Positions 1 to 5,770 are shown, counted from the first letter of the stretch. The stretch: DNA of 5,854 nt from Planctomycetaceae bacterium (GCA_031254675.1 JAIRTV010000088.1:1-5854), one strand, 5' to 3'. The notes: generated by a model not told the origin, from the letters alone. Made by a program: numbers and translations.

Positions 1-1442
1 AGTGCTTTAAGAAGTTCGATGACGGTATTTTTTATTTTTGTTTCGGCATCGACTTCAAGGCAGGTCGTTTGGTTACGCCATGTGTTGTAACCGCCGAGAG
101 CATGCTGTTCCGGCGGAGGAATGTAACCAAAATAACCGTTTGCCAGACCAATGTTGATTGTCGGTTGGAATGGACTTCGTGCCTTGATTTCCAAACCGGT
201 TATTCCATATATTTCGCCAGGCAATGCCGTTACACCAAGTTCGCCAATCCGCATCGCTTGAATCGGAATCTCTGATGTTTTCGGATGGTCAACCATGAGC
301 GTCGTATTTCGTGCATAAATATCGGCAATCGTTTTCAATTTCCCTTCGGGAAGTGTTGCTAAATGATCTTTTGCGGCTTGAATTTCTTCCGATGTTGGTA
401 AACGATTCGATAATGTAATTCGTTTTTCCGTCATAGCAAGCGGAACATAATCAAAATATTCGATATTCGACCAAACCGCCATTGCCGCCTCCGCTGTTTC
501 CCGACCAACCGATTGATAATCAAATTTTCGATTCGGATTCAAAAAATCGATACAATTAGCATCGCCGCTGGTTCCATTGGACATCATGCCGACAAATTGA
601 TCGGACATTTGATTGAACGTTGTATTGGACGCGGTATTGTTACCAATTTTTTCGGCGATTTTTTGTTTCACCTGCTCAGCAAAAACACCAAAATAATCAC
701 CGGAAAGAACTCCAGATTTAACTCCAGCGTAATGAGTTGAATAATTCGCAAACAAGGCAAGCGGTTTGTTCTCTTTCGAAAGAACCGAAATAATTGAAAC
801 GGCGGTATCAACCGGACCGGTTCGGGCAATTTTGTTCGGATTATTGACGCCCGGATTCATCTGCGCCCGATCATTTTTTGTACCGCCAAATGGATTCGTC
901 TGTGCAGTTCCCTTTTTCATCAGAAAACGCCGACAATAAACATTGTTCGGATCATTGCCAACAGCCCAACCAATTTTCGCCGGAACAAGATTTCGTTGCG
1001 CAACAATAACGGTTTCCACAATCTTATCGGGCAAAAATGTAATATAATCATTATCGGGTTCAGAGGCATGAATACGTCCCAGCGACGGCGCGGAATGACA
1101 ATGTGTTGCGGAAATCATGAGACGATTTTGGGGAATCCCTGTTTTTTCATGGATACGCCGTTTCATCTCCTCCGCAATCGGTAACGGTATGTAACAACTA
1201 TCAACAACAACGAACACAATTTGTTCTTTATCGTTTTGTAACATGAGACATCGAGCATACAACGGGTCTTGAACTGTTTCGACAATCTGCGGAAAAAAAC
1301 CGCCGTTGACGATCACCGGAAATTTTTGCGGTGTAATATCAATGCACGAAGCACCCGCCTTGAAAACTGCATTTTCTTGCCCGCAAATGAAAGTTGCCGA
1401 CAACAAGCAAACAATTAAGAAAACAACAATAAATCGTGTCAT
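1..1442 (-). CDS. Neutral/alkaline ceramidase-like secreted hydrolase, 3' end cut by window edge
   Basis: An open frame runs from ATG 1442-1440 to the left edge without a stop: 480 codons are visible and the C-terminus is missing. Residues 1-26 look like a type I signal peptide (hydrophobic FIVVFLIVCLLSATF, possible cleavage after ICG). The body resembles the neutral/alkaline ceramidase family (Ceramidase_alk), zinc amidases that cleave the N-acyl bond of ceramide. Family hallmarks in order are AGASCIDITP near the mature N-terminus, ISATHCHSAPS (His114 and His116), NYSTHYAG (His237), SNGTSGDAN (Ser292, matching the catalytic serine region), ALPGEIYG (Glu410) and NGYFGYIPP (Tyr437/Tyr440). Together these supply candidates for the His-His-Glu-Tyr zinc site and the serine of bacterial ceramidases. 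The start is supported by AAGGA 8 bases upstream. Planctomycetes carry many such paralogues, few tested, so the ceramide substrate is inference. It lies 116 bases downstream of the TIM-barrel gene on the same strand. Confidence 0.85.
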   Translation of the reverse strand, partial: MTRFIVVFLIVCLLSATFICGQENAVFKAGASCIDITPQKFPVIVNGGFFPQIVETVQDPLYARCLMLQNDKEQIVFVVVDSCYIPLPIAEEMKRRIHEKTGIPQNRLMISATHCHSAPSLGRIHASEPDNDYITFLPDKIVETVIVAQRNLVPAKIGWAVGNDPNNVYCRRFLMKKGTAQTNPFGGTKNDRAQMNPGVNNPNKIARTGPVDTAVSIISVLSKENKPLALFANYSTHYAGVKSGVLSGDYFGVFAEQVKQKIAEKIGNNTASNTTFNQMSDQFVGMMSNGTSGDANCIDFLNPNRKFDYQSVGRETAEAAMAVWSNIEYFDYVPLAMTEKRITLSNRLPTSEEIQAAKDHLATLPEGKLKTIADIYARNTTLMVDHPKTSEIPIQAMRIGELGVTALPGEIYGITGLEIKARSPFQPTINIGLANGYFGYIPPPEQHALGGYNTWRNQTTCLEVDAETKIKNTVIELLKA

Positions 1443-1450
1443 AGTAAAAT

Positions 1451-1455
1451 TCCTT
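1451..1455 (-). promoter_or_regulatory. Shine-Dalgarno site of the ceramidase-like gene
   Basis: The minus strand reads AGAAAGGA here, with AAGGA ending 8 bases before ATG 1442. It fixes the start of the ceramidase-like protein. Confidence 0.7.
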
Positions 1456-1469
1456 TCTGAAAAACGTAA

Positions 1470-1498
1470 CTTAAATATACGTGCGATACATTTGCCAA
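1470..1498 (-). promoter_or_regulatory. Possible sigma70-type promoter for the ceramidase-like gene
   Basis: On the minus strand TTGGCA (1498-1493) is followed after exactly 17 bases by TTTAAG (1475-1470), each close to the -35 and -10 consensus (TTTAAG matches 4 of 6). Transcription would begin near 1463, giving a leader of about 20 bases that contains the Shine-Dalgarno site. In AT-rich DNA such matches are common, so this is tentative. If real, the gene is at least partly independent of the upstream TIM-barrel gene. Confidence 0.3.
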
Positions 1499-1511
1499 TT
1501 CTATTGAATAG

Positions 1512-1536
1512 TTACGAAATTTTTTGTGTTTCGTAA
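1512..1536. repeat. Perfect 8-bp inverted repeat between the TIM-barrel and ceramidase-like genes
   Basis: TTACGAAA (1512-1519) and TTTCGTAA (1529-1536) are perfect inverted copies around a 9-base T-rich spacer. The palindrome CTATTGAATAG (1501-1511) abuts it. It lies about 22 bases past the TAA of the TIM-barrel gene. There is no T-tract after the stem on the minus strand, so a classic intrinsic terminator is unlikely. An operator just upstream of the possible promoter, or a 3'-end hairpin, are alternatives. Confidence 0.4.
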
Positions 1537-1558
1537 TTGGACTGAGCAATGTCCATGT

Positions 1559-3298
1559 TTACTCCAATTTGATCAGTAAAACGTTGTCGAACCAAACGGT
1601 ATCGTTTTCGGTTTCCTGATTACTGACATTGCACAAACACAGAATAAACGCAGCACCTTCTGGAACGCAAACAATACCGGAGGCTTGCTGCCAACCTTGA
1701 TCGTTGGCGGTTTTGAAAGGAAAAATTCCATCTTCCACTTCGTGAATCCATTTTCCCTCCGCATCTTTCCAACGCATTCTCACCGATATTTGTCCGGTTC
1801 CCTGACGTTTAGCATCAACAGAAATGTAATAACATTCGCCGGATTTGGCTGGTAGTTCTTGTAAAAAACAACCTCGTTTAATTTTTGTTGCTTTCGCACT
1901 ACCGTTACCGATATTGCTGTCATGTGAAAATGTTCCTGTCGGTTCGTGTTGCCAAGTTTGCCATTCAGCCGGAATATCAATTTTATCCGATTTTGAAACA
2001 GAAAAATCTCCGTTTTTGATGAGATTAACAAACGTGTCGGTTTGTTGAATTTCTGCAAGTGTTTTTCGGAGTAATTCAACTGGATTTTTGACACGTAAAA
2101 TTGTTGAGGTGATACTCGGTAACGCCGTTTCCCAATGTTCCCATTTTTCATCGGCTTTAACCGGTTTCCACCAACGCCGTTGTTCACCATAAATCCAAAC
2201 ATATTCGTCCGCAGCTTTTTTGGCGGCAGAAAGATTTTCTTTCAATCGGTCGAGCCGTGTTCCGCCATCTTTGGGACCGCGATAATATTGATGTCCTTCG
2301 GGGTTTGTGTACATATCGAGATAAAATCCGAAACCAATCTGAACCTGATTGATATATTTTTGCCGGTTTTCTGGAACAATAAGACGCAACGCAGGTCCGC
2401 CGATGGCTTGTAATGCCCAAGCACGGCGTATGTATTCATTGTTTCCGTTCAAATAATAACCCGATTCGCAACCGTCAACGATTTTCATTTCCGGCGGAAC
2501 CACATCAAGCATTCCGTTGAAATAAGCGGGCAGCAAACCGTAATGATGTTGTGCTTCAAGTTTTGTATTCGTATCTTCGTATTCATTCGGGTGTGGCACG
2601 AAATCCAAAATAAACAACGTCAAAAGCACCATATCAGGATATTCCGTAACAATCGCTTTCATCCATTGAGCGCCACGTTTCCGTACGATTTTTTGGGTTT
2701 CTTCGAATGTTTGACCCGATTGATCGTCATACCGGAAAATGACATCACCATAAGGTTCAAAATCAATCGCCAATCCTTTCAAACCGGTTTCTTTTGCAAT
2801 TTTTGCGCACAAAGCACTTTTTTCACAAAATATTTTCCAACCGGTATTGTCATTCCATTTTATTGAACCCGGAGTGTAATTGATACGAATAAAATTATCC
2901 GTAAAAGTTGTGAATTTGCAGGATTTTAAATCAGCAATTGCTGTTTCAAACCATGCGGGTTCCCATTTCTGAGTGGTCATCATGTGTTGTGAAGAAATCT
3001 TTTTCCCTTCAGAATCAAGTGCTTCCAAAGCGAGCATCATTCCATCAAACGGAGTGGTTTGTTGCATTTCTTTGTGGTGTTCTTTCAGATACGCCGTGTT
3101 CGGAATATCCCAACCGAGTTCGATAAATTTCTTTGACGGCGTTTGAGATGTCAAATCGAAATTTTGTTCGAGAACACGAAGCGTAGCTTTTTCTTGTGCC
3201 GAAAGAAAACCAACCAAGATCGTCATACTCAATATCAATAATATGAGCAATTTTTTGAAACAATTTGATGACAATGATAAAAACGTTTCAAAAATCAT
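1559..3298 (-). CDS. Secreted TIM-barrel (glycoside-hydrolase-like) protein with C-terminal carbohydrate-binding-like module
   Basis: The protein has 579 residues. Residues 1-34 form a type I signal peptide: basic KK at 15-16, a hydrophobic core LLILLILSMTILVGF, and cleavage after FLSA. The start at ATG 3298 is fixed by a strong AGGAGG 6 bases upstream. Residues about 55-400 look like a TIM-barrel: strand-like KKFIELGWD (56-64) with PFDGMMLAL (83-91), GLAIDFEPYG (175-184), MVLLTLFILDF (223-233), MKIVDGCES (271-279), FGFYLDMY (323-330) and YVWIYGEQRRWW (366-377). The segment LAIDFE resembles the end of the GH18 DxxDxDxE signature but lacks its earlier aspartates, so the family is not assigned. 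Asp179, Glu181, Glu278 and Glu372 are candidate acidic catalytic residues. Residues about 425-579 (NLIKNGDFS to VWFDNVLLIKLE) have the start and end pattern of CBM4/9-like, galactose-binding-fold modules. A role in polysaccharide or glycoconjugate breakdown outside the cytoplasm is inferred. Confidence 0.85.
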   Translation of the reverse strand: MIFETFLSLSSNCFKKLLILLILSMTILVGFLSAQEKATLRVLEQNFDLTSQTPSKKFIELGWDIPNTAYLKEHHKEMQQTTPFDGMMLALEALDSEGKKISSQHMMTTQKWEPAWFETAIADLKSCKFTTFTDNFIRINYTPGSIKWNDNTGWKIFCEKSALCAKIAKETGLKGLAIDFEPYGDVIFRYDDQSGQTFEETQKIVRKRGAQWMKAIVTEYPDMVLLTLFILDFVPHPNEYEDTNTKLEAQHHYGLLPAYFNGMLDVVPPEMKIVDGCESGYYLNGNNEYIRRAWALQAIGGPALRLIVPENRQKYINQVQIGFGFYLDMYTNPEGHQYYRGPKDGGTRLDRLKENLSAAKKAADEYVWIYGEQRRWWKPVKADEKWEHWETALPSITSTILRVKNPVELLRKTLAEIQQTDTFVNLIKNGDFSVSKSDKIDIPAEWQTWQHEPTGTFSHDSNIGNGSAKATKIKRGCFLQELPAKSGECYYISVDAKRQGTGQISVRMRWKDAEGKWIHEVEDGIFPFKTANDQGWQQASGIVCVPEGAAFILCLCNVSNQETENDTVWFDNVLLIKLE

Positions 3299-3304
3299 GT
3301 TTTG

Positions 3305-3310
3305 CCTCCT
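3305..3310 (-). promoter_or_regulatory. Strong Shine-Dalgarno site of the TIM-barrel gene
   Basis: The minus strand carries AGGAGG 6 bases before ATG 3298, an optimal anti-16S match and spacing. It sets the start at the first methionine of the signal peptide. Confidence 0.85.
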
Positions 3311-3369
3311 GATTAATTGTTTAAGTTATTATCAGAAAGGAATCCCATTCCGTGTTCCAAAACTGAATT

Positions 3370-3462
3370 TTAGAGTGTATCCGAAACTGTTCTGGAATAA
3401 TTTGGCAACTGCTTTCGTTGGAAAAGTGCCAAATTATTTCCAACTTACTCGATACATTCTAA
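3370..3462. mobile_element. MITE-like inverted-repeat element, copy A (93 bp)
   Basis: Starts TTAGAGTGTATC and ends in the inverted GATACATTCTAA, so the ends are near-perfect terminal inverted repeats with one mismatch. The fold continues inward: GGAATAATTTGGCA (3395-3408) pairs with TGCCAAATTATTTCC (3427-3441) with a single bulged base, leaving a 18-base loop. Nearly the whole element can fold into one hairpin. The TTAG...CTAA ends fit a TA target duplication as used by mariner/IS630-type transposases, which is an inference. There is no coding capacity. A related copy lies 83 bases to the right. This copy sits 72 bases upstream of the TIM-barrel start codon and may lie in or near its promoter. 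Confidence 0.65.
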
Positions 3463-3506
3463 AAGGTACATTATATTATCATCGACTAAAATAACAATAC
3501 CTTATT

Positions 3507-3538
3507 TTTTGTCAAAACACTTTGAAGATACGACAAAA
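3507..3538. repeat. Small inverted repeat between the two MITE-like copies
   Basis: TTTTGTC (3507-3513) and GACAAAA (3532-3538) are perfect 7-bp inverted copies around an 18-base spacer. They lie just outside copy B. The arms are AT-rich and short, so chance is possible. Confidence 0.3.
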
Positions 3539-3545
3539 GATTGTG

Positions 3546-3663
3546 TTAGAGCGTATTCAAAACTGTTACGGAGTAACTTGGCAATTACTTTTCGTTGGAA
3601 GATCGCTAAATTGCTAGTACCAAATAAAATTGTAACGCATTGCCAATTTCTGAAACGCTCTAA
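3546..3663. mobile_element. MITE-like inverted-repeat element, copy B (118 bp)
   Basis: The outer ends TTAGAGCGT (3546-3554) and ACGCTCTAA (3655-3663) are perfect 9-bp inverted repeats, and the similarity continues inward with gaps (TTCA against TGAA). An inner pair TTGGCAAT (3578-3585) and ATTGCCAA (3639-3646) is also complementary. The first 67 bases align with copy A with about 13 mismatches, mostly transitions, and one indel (roughly 79% identity). The right half is longer than in copy A. It has no plausible protein; the ORFs crossing it on both strands are non-coding shadows. Ends TTAG...CTAA are consistent with insertion at TA. The divergence suggests old copies of one family. Confidence 0.65.
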
Positions 3664-3729
3664 TGGAAATTCTAAAAACCTACAATCTTTTTCCGGTAAA
3701 ATTAGATTTGTCGTTTTGAACACAGAAAT

Positions 3730-3776
3730 CACGGAATGACACAGAATTTTAGTAATTTTTTTTCGTGTCTTCCGTG
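3730..3776. repeat. Bulged 15-bp hairpin 3' of the lipoprotein gene
   Basis: CACGGAATGACACAGAA (3730-3746) pairs with TTCGTGTCTTCCGTG (3762-3776) over 15 bp with two single-base bulges, leaving a 15-base AT-only-rich loop. It lies 48-95 bases downstream of the lipoprotein stop. No T-tract follows on either strand, so it is not a classic intrinsic terminator, but it could stabilise or end the transcript. The left arm belongs to a run of spaced CACAGAA/CACGGAA/CACAGAA units starting at 3721. Confidence 0.45.
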
Positions 3777-3824
3777 TATTTTGCGTTCAAAAACCGAATG
3801 TTAAAGTATGAAAAATAGATACGG

Positions 3825-4301
3825 TTATTTTTTTGAGGAAATGGCTTTGGAATCCAATGGCAAATTAATCACATTGTTCCCTTTGACAACAGTTGCCGTC
3901 AAAGGAGAAGTTTCGACATCAGTATAAACCAGAGGAATCATTTCATTGCTTTCAAACTTGATAACCGCATCTTGTGCCGGATCAAAATAAGGTTTTTCAA
4001 GTTCTTTTGTAACATATTTTGATACAGTAATATTGTAATCGGCAGGAAGAGTTCCTTTTTTCGGTTTTCCTTTCATGGATGACAAATTGTAAACGCCGTT
4101 CGCGTCTGTTCGTCCCATTGCCGATTCGCCAACACCGAATTGAACCGGATAAAATGTAATTTCAGCATCAGCAACCGGAACTCCATCAAGTGTAACAATT
4201 CCTTCAACCATTTCGGTTGGAATGTAAACCGATTGTTGACAACCAAAGAACACACAAAAAAAGAAAAAACTCAAAAATACGAGTGAATGATAATGTTTCA
4301 T
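3825..4301 (-). CDS. Small surface lipoprotein with carboxypeptidase-regulatory-like (transthyretin-like) domain
   Basis: The protein has 158 residues from ATG 4301. Residues 1-21 form a lipoprotein signal: MKHYH, a Phe-rich hydrophobic core, then the lipobox-like FFGC with Cys21 as the lipidation site. Residues 32-52 read VEGIVTLDGVPVADAEITFYP, the hallmark first strands of the carboxypeptidase-regulatory-like beta-sandwich. GRTDANGVYNL (63-73) is the matching turn, PADYNITVSK (86-95) follows, and the C-terminal IPLVYTDVETSPLTATV pattern is typical of short planctomycete lipoproteins beside DUF1559 genes. An upstream in-frame GTG at 4388 would put 29 extra residues before the signal sequence, so it is rejected. 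No clear Shine-Dalgarno precedes ATG 4301; the leader is T-rich. The gap to the DUF1559 stop is 105 bases and contains a hairpin. The function is unknown; an exported partner of the DUF1559 protein is inferred from position. Confidence 0.85.
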   Translation of the reverse strand: MKHYHSLVFLSFFFFCVFFGCQQSVYIPTEMVEGIVTLDGVPVADAEITFYPVQFGVGESAMGRTDANGVYNLSSMKGKPKKGTLPADYNITVSKYVTKELEKPYFDPAQDAVIKFESNEMIPLVYTDVETSPLTATVVKGNNVINLPLDSKAISSKK

Positions 4302-4334
4302 AAAGATGTTGTAATAAAAAAATTGTTGAATGAA

Positions 4335-4368
4335 GACCGGATCGAAAAAGTTGATTTTAGATCCGGTC
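4335..4368 (-). terminator. Hairpin between the DUF1559 and lipoprotein genes (possible attenuating terminator)
   Basis: GACCGGATC (4335-4343) and GATCCGGTC (4360-4368) are perfect 9-bp inverted repeats with a 16-base loop. Read on the minus strand, the stem is followed by TTCATTCAAC and then AATTTTTTT. The T-run starts about 12 bases after the stem, farther than in a standard intrinsic terminator. It may act as a partial terminator or an RNA-processing/stability hairpin that sets the lipoprotein level relative to the DUF1559 protein. Confidence 0.5.
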
Positions 4369-4406
4369 AGACTGTCTATGAGAAACACATGTTTATTTGT
4401 TGCGAT

Positions 4407-5645
4407 TTATGGGAGAGCGGAATTTTCGCCGGCACCAACAGAACCCATTGATCCCCAAATACCATAAATAGAAGGACCGCTGTATCGATAACTATCTTGT
4501 CCTCCGGTTAATCCGGCATCTTTGGCACTAACACCGGTTGTTCCCCAATCGACTGCCTCGGAAACAAACCGGCATGAACCATCAACATAAGCAACATTCG
4601 CCCCGCCGGCATGATAACTTCCCGCCGAAATCAACGAATAAGTACGAATATCCGCCCCGTTCGTCGCACAACGTGGTGAATTAGGCGGTAAAATCGCAAA
4701 ACATTGCGAAAAAAGTGAGCGACCATCATTCCAACGTAATCCCGGCAAGGAATTAGGTTCTTCAGGCGGTGTTCCGCCGCCGATATATTCGTTCGGAGCC
4801 AGATTAGTATCTGCAACATTAAGTGTTGTACCATTTTTGAGACTGTAACAAGCGTTTGGATTGACGTTATAGTGTCGCGTAAACTGACTACTGGCACCCG
4901 AAAGAACGAAGCCGGAACGAACCAGATTGGAACCACCAACACCACAGGAAACTTCCATTAACAATAGCGTATTGCTGGTTCCGTCTGTAATAACAGAAAG
5001 AGGAGCACCTTGCCTTGTAAACGGTCCGCGCGCCGCAAATGCTCTTTGCGTTGAGTCTGATGGAAACTCGAACTGAACGTACAAATCACCACGATTAGCG
5101 TAATAATTTGAACTTCCAATAAGACTGTTATTAGCGTTACCAATTGGATCGGAAGGACAAACCAAAGAAGGTATTTTAACACACCAAGGATTTTGTACGG
5201 TTCCATCATATTCACGACAGACATCAATTGCATTATGAATTGAAGCCAATTGAGCGATGGCATCATAAACCGTCGATTGTTCCATGAACGGCAAAAGCGC
5301 AACACGAAATCCTGTTCTCCAATAAACGTTTGTAATTGAGGCGGAATCTGTCTCGCTACAATTGGGGAATTTCTGATAACAGACTGGTGGTAAAAAATCG
5401 TAAGTGTCATGGTGATTATGACAGGCGATTCCCATTTGTTTGAGATGATTTGTACACTGCATTCGTCTTGCGGCTTCGCGCGCCGCCTGAACAGCCGGTA
5501 ACAGAAGTGCGATTAACACGCCAATAATCGCAATAACCACAAGAAGTTCGACCAACGTAAAACCGAACCGCAAAGACCGTGAAAGAGTTGAGAATTTTGC
5601 GGAAAAACGTCGAAAAATCGACAACTTTCCACTATCCGTTCTCAA
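4407..5645 (-). CDS. DUF1559 prepilin-like protein (H-X9-DG type)
   Basis: The protein has 412 residues from TTG 5645 and is a planctomycete DUF1559 protein. A type III prepilin signal GFTLVELLVVIAIIGVL has its predicted cut after Gly28, Glu33 is residue 5 of the mature protein, and the hydrophobic helix spans about 29-49. PAVQAAREAARRMQC (50-64) and NHLKQMGIACHNHHD (66-80) follow. Conserved family motifs are CPSD (163-166), SSNYYANRGD (178-187), DGTSNT (221-226) and the C-terminal YHAGGANVAYVDGS, where His345 and Asp355-Gly356 make the H-X9-DG pattern. The family is probably exported and assembled or anchored like a type II/IV pseudopilin; its true role is unknown. The start is uncertain because no ATG exists in this frame. 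TTG 5645 has GGAG 7 bases upstream, and TTG 5573 would give a short leader MRFGFTLVELL. The frame is closed upstream by TAA at 5681-5679. The better start at 5763 is one base out of frame across a G12 tract. Confidence 0.9.
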   Translation of the reverse strand: MRTDSGKLSIFRRFSAKFSTLSRSLRFGFTLVELLVVIAIIGVLIALLLPAVQAAREAARRMQCTNHLKQMGIACHNHHDTYDFLPPVCYQKFPNCSETDSASITNVYWRTGFRVALLPFMEQSTVYDAIAQLASIHNAIDVCREYDGTVQNPWCVKIPSLVCPSDPIGNANNSLIGSSNYYANRGDLYVQFEFPSDSTQRAFAARGPFTRQGAPLSVITDGTSNTLLLMEVSCGVGGSNLVRSGFVLSGASSQFTRHYNVNPNACYSLKNGTTLNVADTNLAPNEYIGGGTPPEEPNSLPGLRWNDGRSLFSQCFAILPPNSPRCATNGADIRTYSLISAGSYHAGGANVAYVDGSCRFVSEAVDWGTTGVSAKDAGLTGGQDSYRYSGPSIYGIWGSMGSVGAGENSALP

Positions 5646-5763
5646 CTCTCCACTCCATATAGCCCCCCCCCCCCTGGTTTACGTAATTTATCCATTTTGA
5701 CATTTGGGTTTTCACAAAAAATATTGCGAAAATCCCAATCAAACATTTTACTAAATTTTTCAT
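5632..5763 (-). CDS. 43-residue leader ORF overlapping the DUF1559 start; possible out-of-frame true N-terminus
   Basis: ATG 5763 has an excellent AAGGAG 7 bases upstream, better than any start for the DUF1559 frame. The peptide begins MKNLVKCLIGIFAIFFVKTQ, a basic then hydrophobic signal-like segment. It continues MSKWINYVNQ, then GGGG encoded by the twelve-G tract, and ends in WRVENG at TAG 5634-5632. That stop lies 14 bases inside the DUF1559 ORF counted from TTG 5645, so the two could be coupled by termination and re-initiation. If the tract had eleven G (or fourteen), this ATG would read directly into the DUF1559 frame. It may therefore be a real leader peptide, the off state of a phase-variable gene, or the front of one gene broken by a homopolymer error. 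I recognise no homologue. Confidence 0.5.
   Translation of the reverse strand: MKNLVKCLIGIFAIFFVKTQMSKWINYVNQGGGGYMEWRVENG
5663..5674 (-). repeat. Twelve-G homopolymer tract (C12 on the plus strand)
   Basis: A run of twelve C on the plus strand reads as twelve G in the leader mRNA, 18 bases before TTG 5645. Long G/C homopolymers are slippage-prone and are the usual basis of phase variation in surface genes of other bacteria. They are also prone to sequencing length errors. Its length decides which frame ATG 5763 feeds. Confidence 0.9.
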
Positions 5764-5770
5764 TGTTATT

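Noticed and set aside
69..1536. Several plus-strand ORFs of 60-76 codons (69-275, 513-740, 996-1184, 1306-1536)
   Set aside because: Almost all lie antisense to the continuous ceramidase-like frame, which has clear family motifs; they have no ribosome sites or recognisable domains.
1573..3263. Shorter ORFs on both strands inside the TIM-barrel gene (for example 1780-2202 minus, 2543-2866 plus)
   Set aside because: They are other-frame shadows of a 579-residue gene that has a signal peptide, a strong Shine-Dalgarno and domain-like structure.
3339..3351. GGAATCCCATTCC, a 13-base palindrome upstream of the TIM-barrel gene
   Set aside because: Five-base arms are expected by chance in a region of this size and no clear promoter could be aligned with it.
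3243..3494. Plus-strand ORF of 83 codons reading over the TIM-barrel start and MITE copy A
   Set aside because: It spans a signal-peptide region and a non-coding inverted-repeat element, with no ribosome site and no protein-like features.
3502..3739. Overlapping 76-codon ORFs on both strands (3502-3732 minus, 3509-3739 plus)
   Set aside because: Both traverse MITE copy B; the symmetric open frames follow from its inverted-repeat structure and do not suggest a gene.
3299..3824. CRISPR array, considered because of the repeated segments
   Set aside because: There are only two copies, diverged, of unequal length and self-complementary throughout; there are no regular spacers and no cas genes.
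3792..3826. AACCG/CGGTT pairing at the lipoprotein stop followed by T5 on the minus strand, considered as a terminator
   Set aside because: The stem is only 5 bp with a 25-base loop and overlaps the stop codon; too weak to call.
4302..4388. GTG start at 4388 for the lipoprotein gene
   Set aside because: It would place 29 residues ahead of a complete lipoprotein signal and translate through the hairpin; no Shine-Dalgarno precedes it.
4631..5410. Minus-strand ORFs 4631-4945 and 4958-5410
   Set aside because: They are alternate-frame shadows of the DUF1559 gene, whose own frame contains all the conserved motifs.
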